Source: Mycolicibacter longobardus
GTDB taxonomy: Bacteria > Actinomycetota > Actinomycetes > Mycobacteriales > Mycobacteriaceae
NCBI RefSeq assembly: GCF_002102265.1
Contig: NZ_LQPG01000028.1
Coordinates: 98,946-162,945, forward strand
Direction: 5' to 3'
DNA: 64,000 nt
This document shows positions 13,078 through 23,422 of this stretch, one piece after another; position 1 is the first letter of the stretch, and each line of letters opens with the position of its first letter. The notes beneath the pieces are model-generated. The model was given only the letters and a program-made list of their open reading frames with translations, was not told the DNA's origin and did not search any database. The position numbers and the translations under genes were made by a program.

Positions 13078-13458
13078 GTGCTCCCGGCTCAGTACCGGAT
13101 GAGGCGGTCGGCGGATTTCGGTGCGACCGTAAAACAGGGCCGAAGGGCGGTACAGCCCGACGTCATCGTCTACAGCCGGCAGCCCGATCCGTCTGAATCG
13201 GTGGCCGACGCCGCAACGGTGGCGCCCCCGCGGGTGGGCCTCATCATCGCCAAGTCAGTAGGTTCGGCGGTGGACCGACACCGGGTGGCTCGTCGACTGC
13301 GCCATGTGGCGCGCGAGGCGCTGGGCGATCTGCAGCCCCGCGAGCAATTGGTGATCCGTGCACTTCCCGGCAGCAACGGCGCGTCCTCGGCGGCACTGCG
13401 AACCCAGCTGCATGCCGGGTTGCGGTCGATCCGACGCTCGGCGAGCGCGGTGCGCTGA
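13078..13458 (+). CDS. rnpA: Ribonuclease P protein component
   Basis: The 126-residue basic protein of RNase P, which helps the catalytic RNA remove 5' leaders from pre-tRNAs. The family motif [31 protein letters not shown] is present, here at the position of the RNR-type core motif. The GTG start at 13078, giving [13 protein letters not shown], agrees with the family N-terminus, although the ribosome binding site is weak. Its TGA shares one base with the yidD ATG. Confidence 0.95.
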   Translation: MLPAQYRMRRSADFGATVKQGRRAVQPDVIVYSRQPDPSESVADAATVAPPRVGLIIAKSVGSAVDRHRVARRLRHVAREALGDLQPREQLVIRALPGSNGASSAALRTQLHAGLRSIRRSASAVR

Positions 13459-13781
13459 TGCACGGTCTTGCGGCGGCGCCGGTGCGGGGGCTGATCTTCG
13501 TCATCCAGCTCTACCGGAATCTGGTCTCCCCACTGCGGCTGCCCAGTTGCCGCTTCATGCCGACCTGCAGCCAGTACGCGGTGGACGCCTTGGGTGAGTA
13601 CGGCCTGATTCGGGGCAGCTGGTTGGCGGCGGTGCGCCTGGCCAAGTGCGGACCGTGGCATGAAGGTGGATGGGATCCGATACCTGAACGGTCCCAGGGT
13701 GAAGCCGGGTGCGGCTGCCCGTCCGGAGTCGTCCCGGACAAGCAAGTCAAGCGAGCGGAGAGTGAATACCGTGTCCTTTGA
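13458..13781 (+). CDS. yidD: Membrane protein insertion efficiency factor YidD
   Basis: A 107-residue protein of the YidD family, which assists YidC-dependent membrane insertion from the cytoplasmic face. The diagnostic cysteines lie in [18 protein letters not shown], followed by HEGGWDPIP. The ATG at 13458 overlaps the rnpA stop by one base (TGATG), and its end overlaps yidC by 11 bp, so rnpA, yidD and yidC are tightly coupled. The C-terminus after residue 75 is longer than in enterobacterial YidD, as is usual in mycobacteria. Confidence 0.93.
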   Translation: MHGLAAAPVRGLIFVIQLYRNLVSPLRLPSCRFMPTCSQYAVDALGEYGLIRGSWLAAVRLAKCGPWHEGGWDPIPERSQGEAGCGCPSGVVPDKQVKRAESEYRVL

Positions 13782-14868
13782 TCCGCGCAGCCTGGACTAC
13801 GTGTACTACCCGGTTTCGGGCATTATGTGGTTGTGGTACAAGGCTTTTGGCCTTCTGCTGGGTCCGGCGAGCTTCTTCACCTGGGCGTTGTCGGTGATGT
13901 TCCTGGTGTTCACGCTGCGGGCCCTGCTGTACAAGCCGTTCGTCAAGCAGATCCGCACCACCCGGCAGATGCAGGAGCTGCAGCCGCAGATCAAGGCGCT
14001 GCAGAAGAAGTACGGCAAAGACCGTCAGCGCATGGCCTTGGAGATGCAGAAGCTGCAACGTGAACACGGCTTCAACCCGATCCTGGGCTGCCTGCCGATG
14101 CTGGCGCAGATCCCGGTCTTTCTGGGCCTGTTCCATGTCCTGCGCTCCTTCAACCGCACCAGCACCGGGATCGGTCAGCTGGGGCTGTCGCCGGAGCTGA
14201 ACCGGCAACTGGGCAACTACTTCTTCAGCGCGGAGGACGTCGGCCACTTCCTGGACGCGAATCTGTTCGGTGCCCCGCTGGGCGCGACGATGATCCAGCG
14301 CACCGGCTTGGATGCCTTCGCGGAGTTCAACCGGGTGTCGGTCATCGCGGTCGGTGTGCCGATCATGATCGCCGCCGGTATCGCCACCTACTTCAACAGC
14401 CGGGCATCGGTGGCGCGGCAGAGCCCGGAAGCCGCGGCCAATCCGCAGACCGCCATGATGAACAAACTGGCGCTCTATGTGTTCCCGCTCGGCGTGGTGG
14501 TCGGTGGGCCGTTCCTGCCCCTGGCGATCATCTTGTACTGGTTCTCCAACAACATCTGGACGTTTGGGCAGCAGCACTACGTGTTCGGTCTGATCGCCAA
14601 GGAGGACGAGGAGAAGAAGGAGGAGGCGCTGCGGCGGCGGGCGGCCAATGCCCCGGCGCCCGGAGCCAAGCCCAAGCGGGCCGCCCGTACCGCGACGGCG
14701 GACGCGGGCGCCCAGGAAGCCGTAGAAGCCGAGGCGTCCGCATCGGAGCCCGAGGCGAGCACCGGTACCGCCACCAAGCCTGAGAGCACCAAGCAGAATC
14801 CGGGCCGCGCACCCGCCCGCGGGGGGCGCCCGGGAGCCGGCGCGAAGCCGAAGAAACGCAAGCGGTGA
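13771..14868 (+). CDS. yidC: Membrane protein insertase YidC
   Basis: This 365-residue Oxa1/YidC-family insertase places proteins in the plasma membrane alone or with SecYEG. It has an N-terminal helix, the conserved cytoplasmic hairpin [33 protein letters not shown], three further membrane segments, and a basic Ala/Lys-rich tail ending KPKKRKR. The GTG start at 13771 gives [15 protein letters not shown], the family N-terminus, and has GGAGAG 8 nt upstream; the frame is open further upstream inside yidD. The length equals that of the M. tuberculosis protein to within one residue. Confidence 0.96.
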   Translation: MSFDPRSLDYVYYPVSGIMWLWYKAFGLLLGPASFFTWALSVMFLVFTLRALLYKPFVKQIRTTRQMQELQPQIKALQKKYGKDRQRMALEMQKLQREHGFNPILGCLPMLAQIPVFLGLFHVLRSFNRTSTGIGQLGLSPELNRQLGNYFFSAEDVGHFLDANLFGAPLGATMIQRTGLDAFAEFNRVSVIAVGVPIMIAAGIATYFNSRASVARQSPEAAANPQTAMMNKLALYVFPLGVVVGGPFLPLAIILYWFSNNIWTFGQQHYVFGLIAKEDEEKKEEALRRRAANAPAPGAKPKRAARTATADAGAQEAVEAEASASEPEASTGTATKPESTKQNPGRAPARGGRPGAGAKPKKRKR

Positions 14869-14922
14869 CCGACCGCCACAAGCCAGCCGGCGCGTGAGCT
14901 GCCGGGCACGGAGGGAGACGAC

Positions 14923-15495
14923 ATGACCGATACAACCGACATGAACGGCGCAGAGACAACGGAGCGCGACGCCGTGGAGTCTGTGGGGGAGCCGGAGGAC
15001 ACCACCGGTAACGCCTCACCGCCGTCCGACTTGGAGGAGCGACTGGTCGCCGAGGGTGAGATCGCCGGCGACTATCTGGAGGAGTTGCTGGACCTGCTCG
15101 ACTTCGACGGCGATATCGACTTGGACGTCGAGGGGCGCCGCGCCGTGGTGAGCATCGACGGGGGCGAGGACCTGACGAAGCTGGTCGGCCGCAAGGGTGA
15201 GGTGCTCGACGCCCTGCAGGAGCTGACGCGGCTGGCGGTGCATCAGAAGACGGGTGAACGGAGCCGGCTGATGCTGGACATCGCCGGCTGGCGCCGTCGC
15301 CGCCGCGACGATCTGACGGCGCTGGGCGACGAGGTGGCCCGCCGGGTGTTGGAGAGCGGGGCCGACGAGGAACTGGCTCCGATGAGCCCGTTCGAACGTA
15401 AGATCGTCCACGATGCGGTGGCCGCCGTTGCAGGCGTGCACAGTGAGAGTCAGGGCGTCGAGCCGTCACGCCGCGTGGTCGTTCGGCGGGACTGA
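14923..15495 (+). CDS. jag: Jag/KhpB-type RNA-binding protein (KH-R3H), Rv3920c homologue
   Basis: A 190-residue protein with an acidic N-terminus of about 40 residues, a KH domain around residues 70-120 (with the GRKGEVLDALQELTRLAV motif), and a C-terminal R3H domain with RKIVHDAVAAV and a conserved Arg/His pattern near residues 145-175. KhpB/Jag proteins bind RNA and influence cell division and peptidoglycan growth in Gram-positives. It follows yidC by 54 bp and precedes rsmG in the usual actinobacterial order. The ATG start has GGAGGG upstream (near 14911). Confidence 0.93.
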   Translation: MTDTTDMNGAETTERDAVESVGEPEDTTGNASPPSDLEERLVAEGEIAGDYLEELLDLLDFDGDIDLDVEGRRAVVSIDGGEDLTKLVGRKGEVLDALQELTRLAVHQKTGERSRLMLDIAGWRRRRRDDLTALGDEVARRVLESGADEELAPMSPFERKIVHDAVAAVAGVHSESQGVEPSRRVVVRRD

Positions 15496-15528
15496 CGGAG
15501 CTCAGTCCGGAGAATTACAGCAACGTAA

Positions 15529-17297
<1,769 letters not shown>

Positions 17298-17355
17298 CCG
17301 CCGGCGAACGAGGTACGCGGGGAGCGCACCGGCGTGATGAGGAGGAGCGGCGCAG

Positions 17356-18369
17356 ATGACCGGACCGTCGCGTAAGAAGGGCGGCCTGGGCCGCGGCCTG
17401 GCTTCGCTCATCCCGACCGGACCCGGCGACGGGACGGCGGCCTCGCCAGATGGCGGCGCGGGCCTCGGGCCGCGAATGGGCGACGCCGCAGCCGACGTGG
17501 TGCTCGGGAGTCGGGGGAACCTGACAGGTACCTCCCCGGCGGATGTGGGCGCGGTGTACCGCGAGATCAGCCCGGCCGACATCGAGCCGAACCCGCGCCA
17601 GCCCCGCCAGGTTTTCGATGACGAAGCACTGGCCGAGCTGGTGCATTCGATCCGGGAATTCGGGCTGATGCAACCGATCGTCGTTCGGGCCACCCCCGGC
17701 GCCGCGCCGGGTGCTCCGCGCTACCAGTTGGTCATGGGGGAGCGACGTTGGCGCGCATCTCAGCAGGCCGGCCTGGAGACCATCCCGGCGATCGTGCGGG
17801 AGACCGAAGACGACAACCTACTGCGCGACGCGCTGCTCGAGAACATCCACCGGGTGCAGCTGAACCCGTTGGAAGAGGCGGCGGCCTACCAACAGTTGTT
17901 GGACGAGTTCGGCGTGACACACGATGAGCTGGCCACCCGCCTCGGGCGATCGCGACCCCTGGTGACCAACATGATCCGGTTGCTGCGGTTGCCCATCGCG
18001 GTGCAGCGCCGCGTCGCCGCCGGGGTCTTGTCGGCGGGCCACGCCCGGGCGCTGCTGGCGTTGGAGGGCGGGTCCGAGGCGCAGGAGGAGCTGGCGGCAC
18101 GGATCGTCGCCGAGGGGCTGTCGGTGCGAGCCACCGAGGAAGCGGTCACGCTGGCCAACCGGGAAGGCACCCCGGAGCACCACCCCGCACCCCGGCGCAA
18201 ACCGATCCAGATGCCCGGTCTGCAGGACGTCGCGGAGCGGTTGTCGACCACCTTCGACACCCGGGTGACGGTCAGTGTGGGCAAGCGCAAGGGCAAGATT
18301 GTGGTGGAATTCGGGTCCGTGGACGATCTGCAGCGCATTGTCGCGATGATGGACTCGCGAACCACTTGA
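17356..18369 (+). CDS. parB: Chromosome partitioning protein ParB (Spo0J)
   Basis: A 337-residue ParB that binds parS, spreads along DNA as a CTP-dependent clamp, and stimulates ParA. It starts with the family peptide [14 protein letters not shown], which contacts ParA. The ParB/Srx domain includes the [14 protein letters not shown] and GERRWRAS boxes. The helix-turn-helix [19 protein letters not shown] reads parS, and the C-terminal dimerisation region follows [20 protein letters not shown]. The ATG has GAGGAG upstream. Confidence 0.96.
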   Translation: MTGPSRKKGGLGRGLASLIPTGPGDGTAASPDGGAGLGPRMGDAAADVVLGSRGNLTGTSPADVGAVYREISPADIEPNPRQPRQVFDDEALAELVHSIREFGLMQPIVVRATPGAAPGAPRYQLVMGERRWRASQQAGLETIPAIVRETEDDNLLRDALLENIHRVQLNPLEEAAAYQQLLDEFGVTHDELATRLGRSRPLVTNMIRLLRLPIAVQRRVAAGVLSAGHARALLALEGGSEAQEELAARIVAEGLSVRATEEAVTLANREGTPEHHPAPRRKPIQMPGLQDVAERLSTTFDTRVTVSVGKRKGKIVVEFGSVDDLQRIVAMMDSRTT

Positions 18370-18408
18370 CGCCGCTGTTGACCCAGGTCCAGGGCCCCAC
18401 GGCCGTTA

Positions 18409-18421
18409 CGTCACTGTGACG
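18409..18421. promoter_or_regulatory. Inverted repeat after parB, possible operator
   Basis: CGTCACTGTGACG is a perfect 6-1-6 inverted repeat, flanked by TA on the left and GGTA on the right. It lies 40 bp after parB and 170 bp before the next gene's chosen start. It is too short and lacks a U-tract for a terminator, so an operator is more likely; no regulator can be named. Confidence 0.3.
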
Positions 18422-18593
18422 GTATGGCGCCCCTATTCCGGCAGGCGATGTGAATTATGTTGATCGACAACAACTTTCGTGTTTTCAGGGGTCGCGACCG
18501 CCGACCGGCGCCGATGGTGGCATCCGGTGGCTCGACCCTCCTATTCTTAAAGGGCTGTCGTCGGTGGCAGCACGGGTTGAGGCCGGGAGTCCA

Positions 18594-19325
18594 GTGTCTG
18601 TCCGAATCGCACCACTGAAGCTCGAGGGGTTCGAGCAGCTTCCCAAGCACGCGCGTCGCTGTGTCTTCTGGGAGGTGGACCCGGCCACCCTCGGCTGCGA
18701 CGAGCACCTCTCCGATCCCGAGTTCGAAAAGGAAGCCTGGCTGTCGATGGTGATGCTGGAGTGGGGGTCCTGCGGCCAGGTCGCCACGCCGTCGGCACCC
18801 ACTCGCGGAGTCGGGGACCCGCTCTGCCTGGGCTACGTGCTCTACGCGCCGCCGCGAGCCGTGCCGCGGGCGCACCGGTTCCCGACGGGACCGGTCTCGG
18901 CCGACGCGGTGCTGCTGACGTCGATAGGCGTCGACCCGGCTCCGATGGCCGATGGGCTCCCGCGCGAGCTGATCTCTCGGGTGGTCGATGAGTTGATGCG
19001 CCGCGGGGTCCGGGCACTGGAGGCGTTCGGCAGGACGCCGGCGGTGGCCGAGCTGCTGGACGCGGGGACCGTCCCGCCCGATGTCGCACCGGTGCTCGAA
19101 GCACTCGGCGACTGTACGGTCGAGCACTGCGTCATCGAGGCGGAGTTCTTGACCGACGTCGGGTTCACCGTGGTGGCACCGCACCGGTACTTCCCGCGGC
19201 TGCGGCTGGAGCTGGACAAGGGCCTGGGCTGGAAGGCGGAGGTGGAGGCGGCGCTGGAGCGGCTGCTGGAAAGCTCGCGGCTGGAGCAGCCGATCGGGGC
19301 GGGCGCCCCGGCGGCATCGGCGTAG
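18594..19325 (+). CDS. GNAT-like protein, Rv3916c homologue
   Basis: This 243-residue protein begins VRIAPLKLEGFEQLPKHARRCVFWEVDP, the N-terminus I remember for Rv3916c (244 residues), and includes EKEAWLSMVMLEWGSCGQVA. The fold looks like a GNAT acetyltransferase, with a core strand giving DAVLLTSIGVDP and a helix starting at RELISRVVDELMRRGVRALEAFG. The substrate is unknown. The GTG at 18594 has GGGAG about 6 nt upstream; the frame is open back to 18450 but that extension is not conserved in my memory of the family. It converges on cwlM with only 10 bp between stops. It follows parB on the same strand across a 224-bp gap. Confidence 0.85.
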   Translation: MSVRIAPLKLEGFEQLPKHARRCVFWEVDPATLGCDEHLSDPEFEKEAWLSMVMLEWGSCGQVATPSAPTRGVGDPLCLGYVLYAPPRAVPRAHRFPTGPVSADAVLLTSIGVDPAPMADGLPRELISRVVDELMRRGVRALEAFGRTPAVAELLDAGTVPPDVAPVLEALGDCTVEHCVIEAEFLTDVGFTVVAPHRYFPRLRLELDKGLGWKAEVEAALERLLESSRLEQPIGAGAPAASA

Positions 19326-19335
19326 GCGGGGGTGG

Positions 19336-20556
19336 TCAGGGACCGCCGAGCTGGCCGGTCCGCTCGACCGACAGCTCGTGGGCCAGCAATTCGGCGAAGG
19401 TGAAGGTGCCGGTCGGCCGGTCGTTCTTGCCGAGCAGGTACAACCGCTTGACCGCGGCGAGGATTCCTTCGGCGATGGCGTCGCGCATCGCGGGGGAGGC
19501 CAGCATGCCGCGATCACGCGGACTGGTGATGTAACCGACGTCGACCTCGACGGTGGGCATCCGGGTCAGGCGCAACAGGTCCCAGGTCCGGCCGTGTGCT
19601 CGACAGTCCTGTAATCCGGTGCGGGCCACTATTTCTCGCTGAATGAAGTCGGCGAGATTGCGACCGATGGTGGACACCGAGCCATGCGAATTGCCGAAGT
19701 GGAAAGACGCCACCCCGTTGGCCGCCGGACTGACGTGGGTAGCGCAGCGCAGGCTGATCATCAAGTCGGCACCAACCGCGTTCGCGGTGGCGGCACGCTC
19801 GGCGTCGGACGGGCTGCGGCCGTTGGGGCGGGACAGGAAGGTGTCCATCCCGATCGCGGTCATCCGGCCTTCCAGGCGACTTGCCAAGTCCCACAAGATG
19901 TCTGCTTCGCTGATCGGGCCCGACGGTGTCTGGGTGATCAGCCCGTTGTCGCGGCCGCCGCGGCCCGGGTCGATGACGATCCGCTTGCCGGACAACCGCG
20001 GCCCGGAGCGCCGCACCAGCTCCTCCTCGCGGATCGCGTGGGGTGAGCCGCCGCTGACCCGAGATGCCAGGAAGTTCAAGGAGCGCAATGTTTCCGGGCC
20101 GCAGATGCCGTCGGCGTACAGGCCGTACTCGCGCTGGTAGGACATCAAGGCGTTGTGGGTCTGAATACCGAAGTAGCCGTCGACCATTCCGGTGTAGAAA
20201 CCCAGGTCCTGCAGGCGGGCCTGCAAGGTGGCCACGTCGTCGCCGTACATCGGCGCCCCGAACTGATGGTTGAGAATGCGGGCACCCAGCCGGTAGGACG
20301 CCTCTTTGAGTGCCCGGTAGGTGGCCTCGCCGATGATCCCGTCGACGAGCAGTCCGCGCTGCTGCTGGAAGGCACGTACCGCCTGGTCCAGCTCGTCGTC
20401 GAAGACGTCCAACGCGACGTGTTTACCGGTGGTCAGATCCGCGTCGGGGCTGTTCACCAGGCCCAGCGCGGCCAGCGACGCCCGGATCTCCACCACGGCG
20501 CCATTGCGGTCACCACGACGCAGCCCCTGCTCGGCGCCGCGATGCCGACCCGACAT
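19336..20556 (-). CDS. cwlM: CwlM, regulator of peptidoglycan precursor synthesis
   Basis: A 406-residue protein, the same length as M. tuberculosis CwlM. It has two peptidoglycan-binding repeats (about residues 25-85 with AFQQQRGLLVDGIIG and 105-165 with YQREYGLYADGICG), then an amidase_3 fold from about residue 190 (IVIDPGRGG). CwlM lacks a signal peptide and acts in the cytoplasm; once phosphorylated by PknB it activates MurA, the first committed enzyme of peptidoglycan synthesis. Some zinc-binding residues of active amidases appear replaced (DPGRGG instead of DPGHGG), consistent with a regulator and not an enzyme. GGAGG precedes the ATG by 8 nt. The C-terminal tail holds several Thr residues, the phosphorylated region in the family. 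It is the last gene of the mutT4-to-cwlM run. Confidence 0.95.
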   Translation of the reverse strand: MSGRHRGAEQGLRRGDRNGAVVEIRASLAALGLVNSPDADLTTGKHVALDVFDDELDQAVRAFQQQRGLLVDGIIGEATYRALKEASYRLGARILNHQFGAPMYGDDVATLQARLQDLGFYTGMVDGYFGIQTHNALMSYQREYGLYADGICGPETLRSLNFLASRVSGGSPHAIREEELVRRSGPRLSGKRIVIDPGRGGRDNGLITQTPSGPISEADILWDLASRLEGRMTAIGMDTFLSRPNGRSPSDAERAATANAVGADLMISLRCATHVSPAANGVASFHFGNSHGSVSTIGRNLADFIQREIVARTGLQDCRAHGRTWDLLRLTRMPTVEVDVGYITSPRDRGMLASPAMRDAIAEGILAAVKRLYLLGKNDRPTGTFTFAELLAHELSVERTGQLGGP

Positions 20557-20724
20557 TACTGAGTCCTCCGGTTATCGCTGTTGGCGGTGGAACCGTAGCT
20601 GGCGGTTGCCAGCAGATTAGCCAGCATTGTCTCAGATGCTGGGCGATTTGCGGAAAACGGCGAGGCCGGAACGGGACGTCTCCGCGAAGCCCGATCAGGG
20701 CCCGTTTGGTGGCCCGTCTGTGGC

Positions 20725-21057
20725 CTACGTGACGTCGGACAGCTCTCTCAGCAGGGCGGCCTTGCCCTTCGCGCCGACGATCCGCTTCACCGGCTGACCG
20801 TCCTTGAACAGGATCAGCGTGGGAATCGAGACCACGTTGAAGTCCCGCGCGGTATCCGGATTGGCATCCACGTCAAGCTTGGCGACGGTGAGCTGGTCGC
20901 CCTGCTCGGCGGCGATCTCCTCAAGCACCGGGGCCACCATCTTGCAGGGGCCGCACCAGGTCGCCCAGAAGTCCACGAGCACCGGCTTGCTGCTGGCCAA
21001 TACGTCGGCGGCAAAGGTGGCGTCGGACACGGTCACCGTGCCGTGGTTGTCAGTCAC
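20725..21057 (-). CDS. trxA: Thioredoxin
   Basis: A 110-residue thioredoxin with the active site WCGPCK, which reduces protein disulfides and is recharged by the adjacent TrxB. It corresponds to Rv3914 (trxC in M. tuberculosis naming). The GTG start at 21057 overlaps the trxB TGA (GTGA) and has GGGAG upstream. An in-frame shorter start is not needed, because [17 protein letters not shown] aligns with the family N-terminus. The 168-bp gap before cwlM contains no gene. Confidence 0.96.
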   Translation of the reverse strand: MTDNHGTVTVSDATFAADVLASSKPVLVDFWATWCGPCKMVAPVLEEIAAEQGDQLTVAKLDVDANPDTARDFNVVSIPTLILFKDGQPVKRIVGAKGKAALLRELSDVT

Positions 21058-22055
21058 TGTGGTGCTCCCATCAAGGTTTCGGTACCGGAGTCGTGCGGTT
21101 CGGCGGCGTCAGCCGATTCTGCCAGCCAGCGTTCGGCGTCGATGGCGGCCGCACAGCCGGTCCCGGCCGCGGTGATCGCCTGCCGGTAGGTGCGGTCCAC
21201 CAGGTCGCCGGCGGCGAACACGCCCTCCAACGAGGTGCGCGAGCTCGGCTGCTCGACAACCACGTAGCCCTCCGGATCCAGCTGGACCGCCCCGCGCACC
21301 AGCGCCGAGCGAGGGTCGTGGCCGATCGCGACGAACACCCCGGTCACCGGCAGGGTGGTCTCTTCGCCGGTCTCGGTGTCGCGTACCCGCAGCCCGGTCA
21401 CGGTGGCCTCACCCTCGACCGCCACCGGGACGGTGTTGGTGAGGAAGCGGATCTTGTCGTTCTCGCGGGCGCGGTTGAGCATGATCTTCGACGCGCGGAA
21501 CTCCTCGCGGCGGTGGATCAGGGTGACGCTGCGGGCGAACCGAGTCAGGAAGGTGGCCTCCTCCATCGCGGAGTCACCGCCGCCGATCACGGCGATGTCC
21601 TGATCGCGGAAGAAGAATCCGTCGCAGGTGGCACAGGAGCTCACCCCCCGGCCGAGCAGTTCCTGCTCACCGGGGATGTTGAGGTAGCGGGCGGCGGCGC
21701 CCATGGCCAAGATGACCGCCCGCGCCCGGTGGGTCTCGCCGTCGGCGGTGACGACGGACTTGACCGGCCCGTCCAGGTCGACCGATTCGACGTCCTCCAT
21801 GCGCAGGTCGGCGCCGAAGCGCAGCGCCTGTTCACGCATCTCGTCCATCAGCTCCGGCCCCATGATGCCGTTGCGGAAGCCCGGGAAGTTCTCCACCTCG
21901 GTGGTGGTCATCAGCGCGCCGCCGAAAGCGGTTCCCTCGAACACCAGCGGGGCCAGCTGTGCTCGGGCGGCGTAGATCGCGGCGGTGTACCCGGCCGGGC
22001 CGGAACCGATGACGATCACATCGTGGATGGTCGGTGTCTCAGGGATCGAGGACAT
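21054..22055 (-). CDS. trxB: Thioredoxin reductase
   Basis: A 333-residue FAD flavoprotein that passes electrons from NADPH to thioredoxin. The FAD-binding [14 protein letters not shown], redox-active CATCDGFFF and NADPH-binding [10 protein letters not shown] motifs are all intact, and [20 protein letters not shown] closes the FAD domain. The ATG at 22055 gives [18 protein letters not shown]; the frame is open further upstream but that part is not TrxB. An AGAAGAGG lies upstream as ribosome binding site. It is coupled to trxA and sits after the SigM/anti-SigM pair. Confidence 0.97.
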   Translation of the reverse strand: MSSIPETPTIHDVIVIGSGPAGYTAAIYAARAQLAPLVFEGTAFGGALMTTTEVENFPGFRNGIMGPELMDEMREQALRFGADLRMEDVESVDLDGPVKSVVTADGETHRARAVILAMGAAARYLNIPGEQELLGRGVSSCATCDGFFFRDQDIAVIGGGDSAMEEATFLTRFARSVTLIHRREEFRASKIMLNRARENDKIRFLTNTVPVAVEGEATVTGLRVRDTETGEETTLPVTGVFVAIGHDPRSALVRGAVQLDPEGYVVVEQPSSRTSLEGVFAAGDLVDRTYRQAITAAGTGCAAAIDAERWLAESADAAEPHDSGTETLMGAPQ

Positions 22056-22152
22056 CGAGGGCCTCTTCTTCTCGGGTCCGCTGGGGATCTGGTTACAGGG
22101 GCTACCAACGTCAGCGTAGGCGGCGGTGTTCCCCGACCGGTTGGCAGCGCCG

Positions 22153-22665
22153 CTACGGACGCCGGACGGTGGTGTCCGCCAGCAGTCCGGTGTCCGCGGA
22201 ACTGCAGTTGGGAGCCACCGCCAGGGCGACGACCGTGCCGGTGGCGGTGCCGGGTAACACCAGCACGACGCCGGGATGGCCGTTGACCTCCACCTCGCGT
22301 GCGCCCAGCACGCGAGTCGAGGCCGGATAGCCCAGGCCGGCCAGGCAGCCGGTCCGGCGACCCGCATCGGCCAGCGGGCCGTACTCGGGGCGGCGGTCCA
22401 GCAGCTCGAGGATCTCCGTTTCGGACAACGGCAGCACCGCGGTCGGCTCGGAGGCCACCGTTATGGCATCCAGGGAGCGGGGACTGCTGGAGGTGTCACC
22501 CGGCAACCGGATCAACGCCACCGTGCCGAGCCCGATCGCGATCAGGGCAGCCGCACCCCCGGCGTAGGCGCCGATGCGGTTGAGCCGGGGCAGGGGACGG
22601 CTCGAATGTGCCGGTGGTCCAGCGGGGGCCCGAGTCTCGTGATCACCGGTATCCATTGGCATGCC
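22153..22665 (-). CDS. rsmA: Anti-SigM-like protein RsmA, apparently without its sigma-binding domain
   Basis: The product has one membrane helix ([19 protein letters not shown]) and an extracytoplasmic domain with [23 protein letters not shown] and [10 protein letters not shown], which matches the outer half of M. tuberculosis Rv3912, the SigM anti-sigma factor. From the ATG at 22665 only about 27 residues precede the helix. Rv3912 is about 254 residues, with a cytoplasmic anti-sigma domain of some 80 residues that I do not find here in any frame. A longer frame from 22725 adds 20 residues unlike that domain and overlaps sigM. The gene lies between sigM and trxB as expected. The protein may still be membrane-bound but unable to hold SigM. 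Confidence 0.75.
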   Translation of the reverse strand, partial: GMPMDTGDHETRAPAGPPAHSSRPLPRLNRIGAYAGGAAALIAIGLGTVALIRLPGDTSSSPRSLDAITVASEPTAVLPLSETEILELLDRRPEYGPLADAGRRTGCLAGLGYPASTRVLGAREVEVNGHPGVVLVLPGTATGTVVALAVAPNCSSADTGLLADTTVRRP

Positions 22666-22690
22666 GCCGCTTCCGCTCGGTTGCGTGCCG

Positions 22691-23347
22691 CTACGCGCAG
22701 TCGTCGACCCGACCGGCAATGGCACCCTCAGGGCCCAAGGTTAACCGGGTGGCGGTCGGCCGGACCGCGGTGGCGGCCACGGTGTGGCACCGGCCGAGAA
22801 GAACCGCCAGCCGGGCGCGACCGCGGGCGCAGCGGCTCTTGACGGTGCCCGGTGCCACGCCGAGCATGCCGGCGGCGTCAGCGACCGAGTACCCCTCGAT
22901 GTCGACGGCGACCACCGCGGCACGCTGGCCGGCCGGTAGCCGCCGCAGTGCCGCGCGCACCTCCAGCGCGGTCTCCACCTCGGCGGTGCGATCGCCGACG
23001 AGGGCGTGGTCGCCGAGCGGTTCAGTACGGTGAATCCGATTGCGGCGCAGCCGATCCAGGCAGGCATTGACCACGATCCGATGCAGCCAGCTGCCGACGG
23101 CGGCGTTGTGCCGAAACGATCCGGCGCCCCGGTGCGCAGAGAGCATGGCGTCCTGCAGGGCGTCTTCGGCGTCTTCCGGGCAACCGGTGGTGAGCCGGGC
23201 CAGTCGGCGCAGCCGGCGGTGGTGGCGGCTGTAGAGCTCGCCGAAGGCATGGCGGTCACCGGCCACATGTGCGGCCAGCAGTTCTGCGTCGCTGCGGTCC
23301 GGGTGCTCCATGGGCCGGACAGTAATCAGCCGGCGGCCCGGCGGCAC
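22691..23347 (-). CDS. sigM: ECF RNA polymerase sigma factor SigM
   Basis: A sigma factor of the extracytoplasmic-function group that directs transcription of secreted-protein and envelope genes. Region 2 includes EDAEDALQDAMLSAHRGAGSFR and WLHRIVVNACLDRLRR; region 4 includes LPAGQRAAVVAVDIEGYSVADAA and GTVKSRCARGRARL. The GTG at 23347 has GAGGTGAA just upstream (tight spacing); an ATG 12 codons inside (23311) is an alternative. The C-terminus runs about 35 residues past region 4, longer than in M. tuberculosis SigM, and ends where the anti-sigma gene begins. It follows murJ by 75 bp. Confidence 0.92.
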   Translation of the reverse strand: MPPGRRLITVRPMEHPDRSDAELLAAHVAGDRHAFGELYSRHHRRLRRLARLTTGCPEDAEDALQDAMLSAHRGAGSFRHNAAVGSWLHRIVVNACLDRLRRNRIHRTEPLGDHALVGDRTAEVETALEVRAALRRLPAGQRAAVVAVDIEGYSVADAAGMLGVAPGTVKSRCARGRARLAVLLGRCHTVAATAVRPTATRLTLGPEGAIAGRVDDCA

Positions 23348-23422
23348 TTCACCTCAGCGGCCCTGTGCACAGGCCGGCTGCGATCGCTGGGGCCACAACG
23401 GCGACCCGCGCTTGCGATCCGC

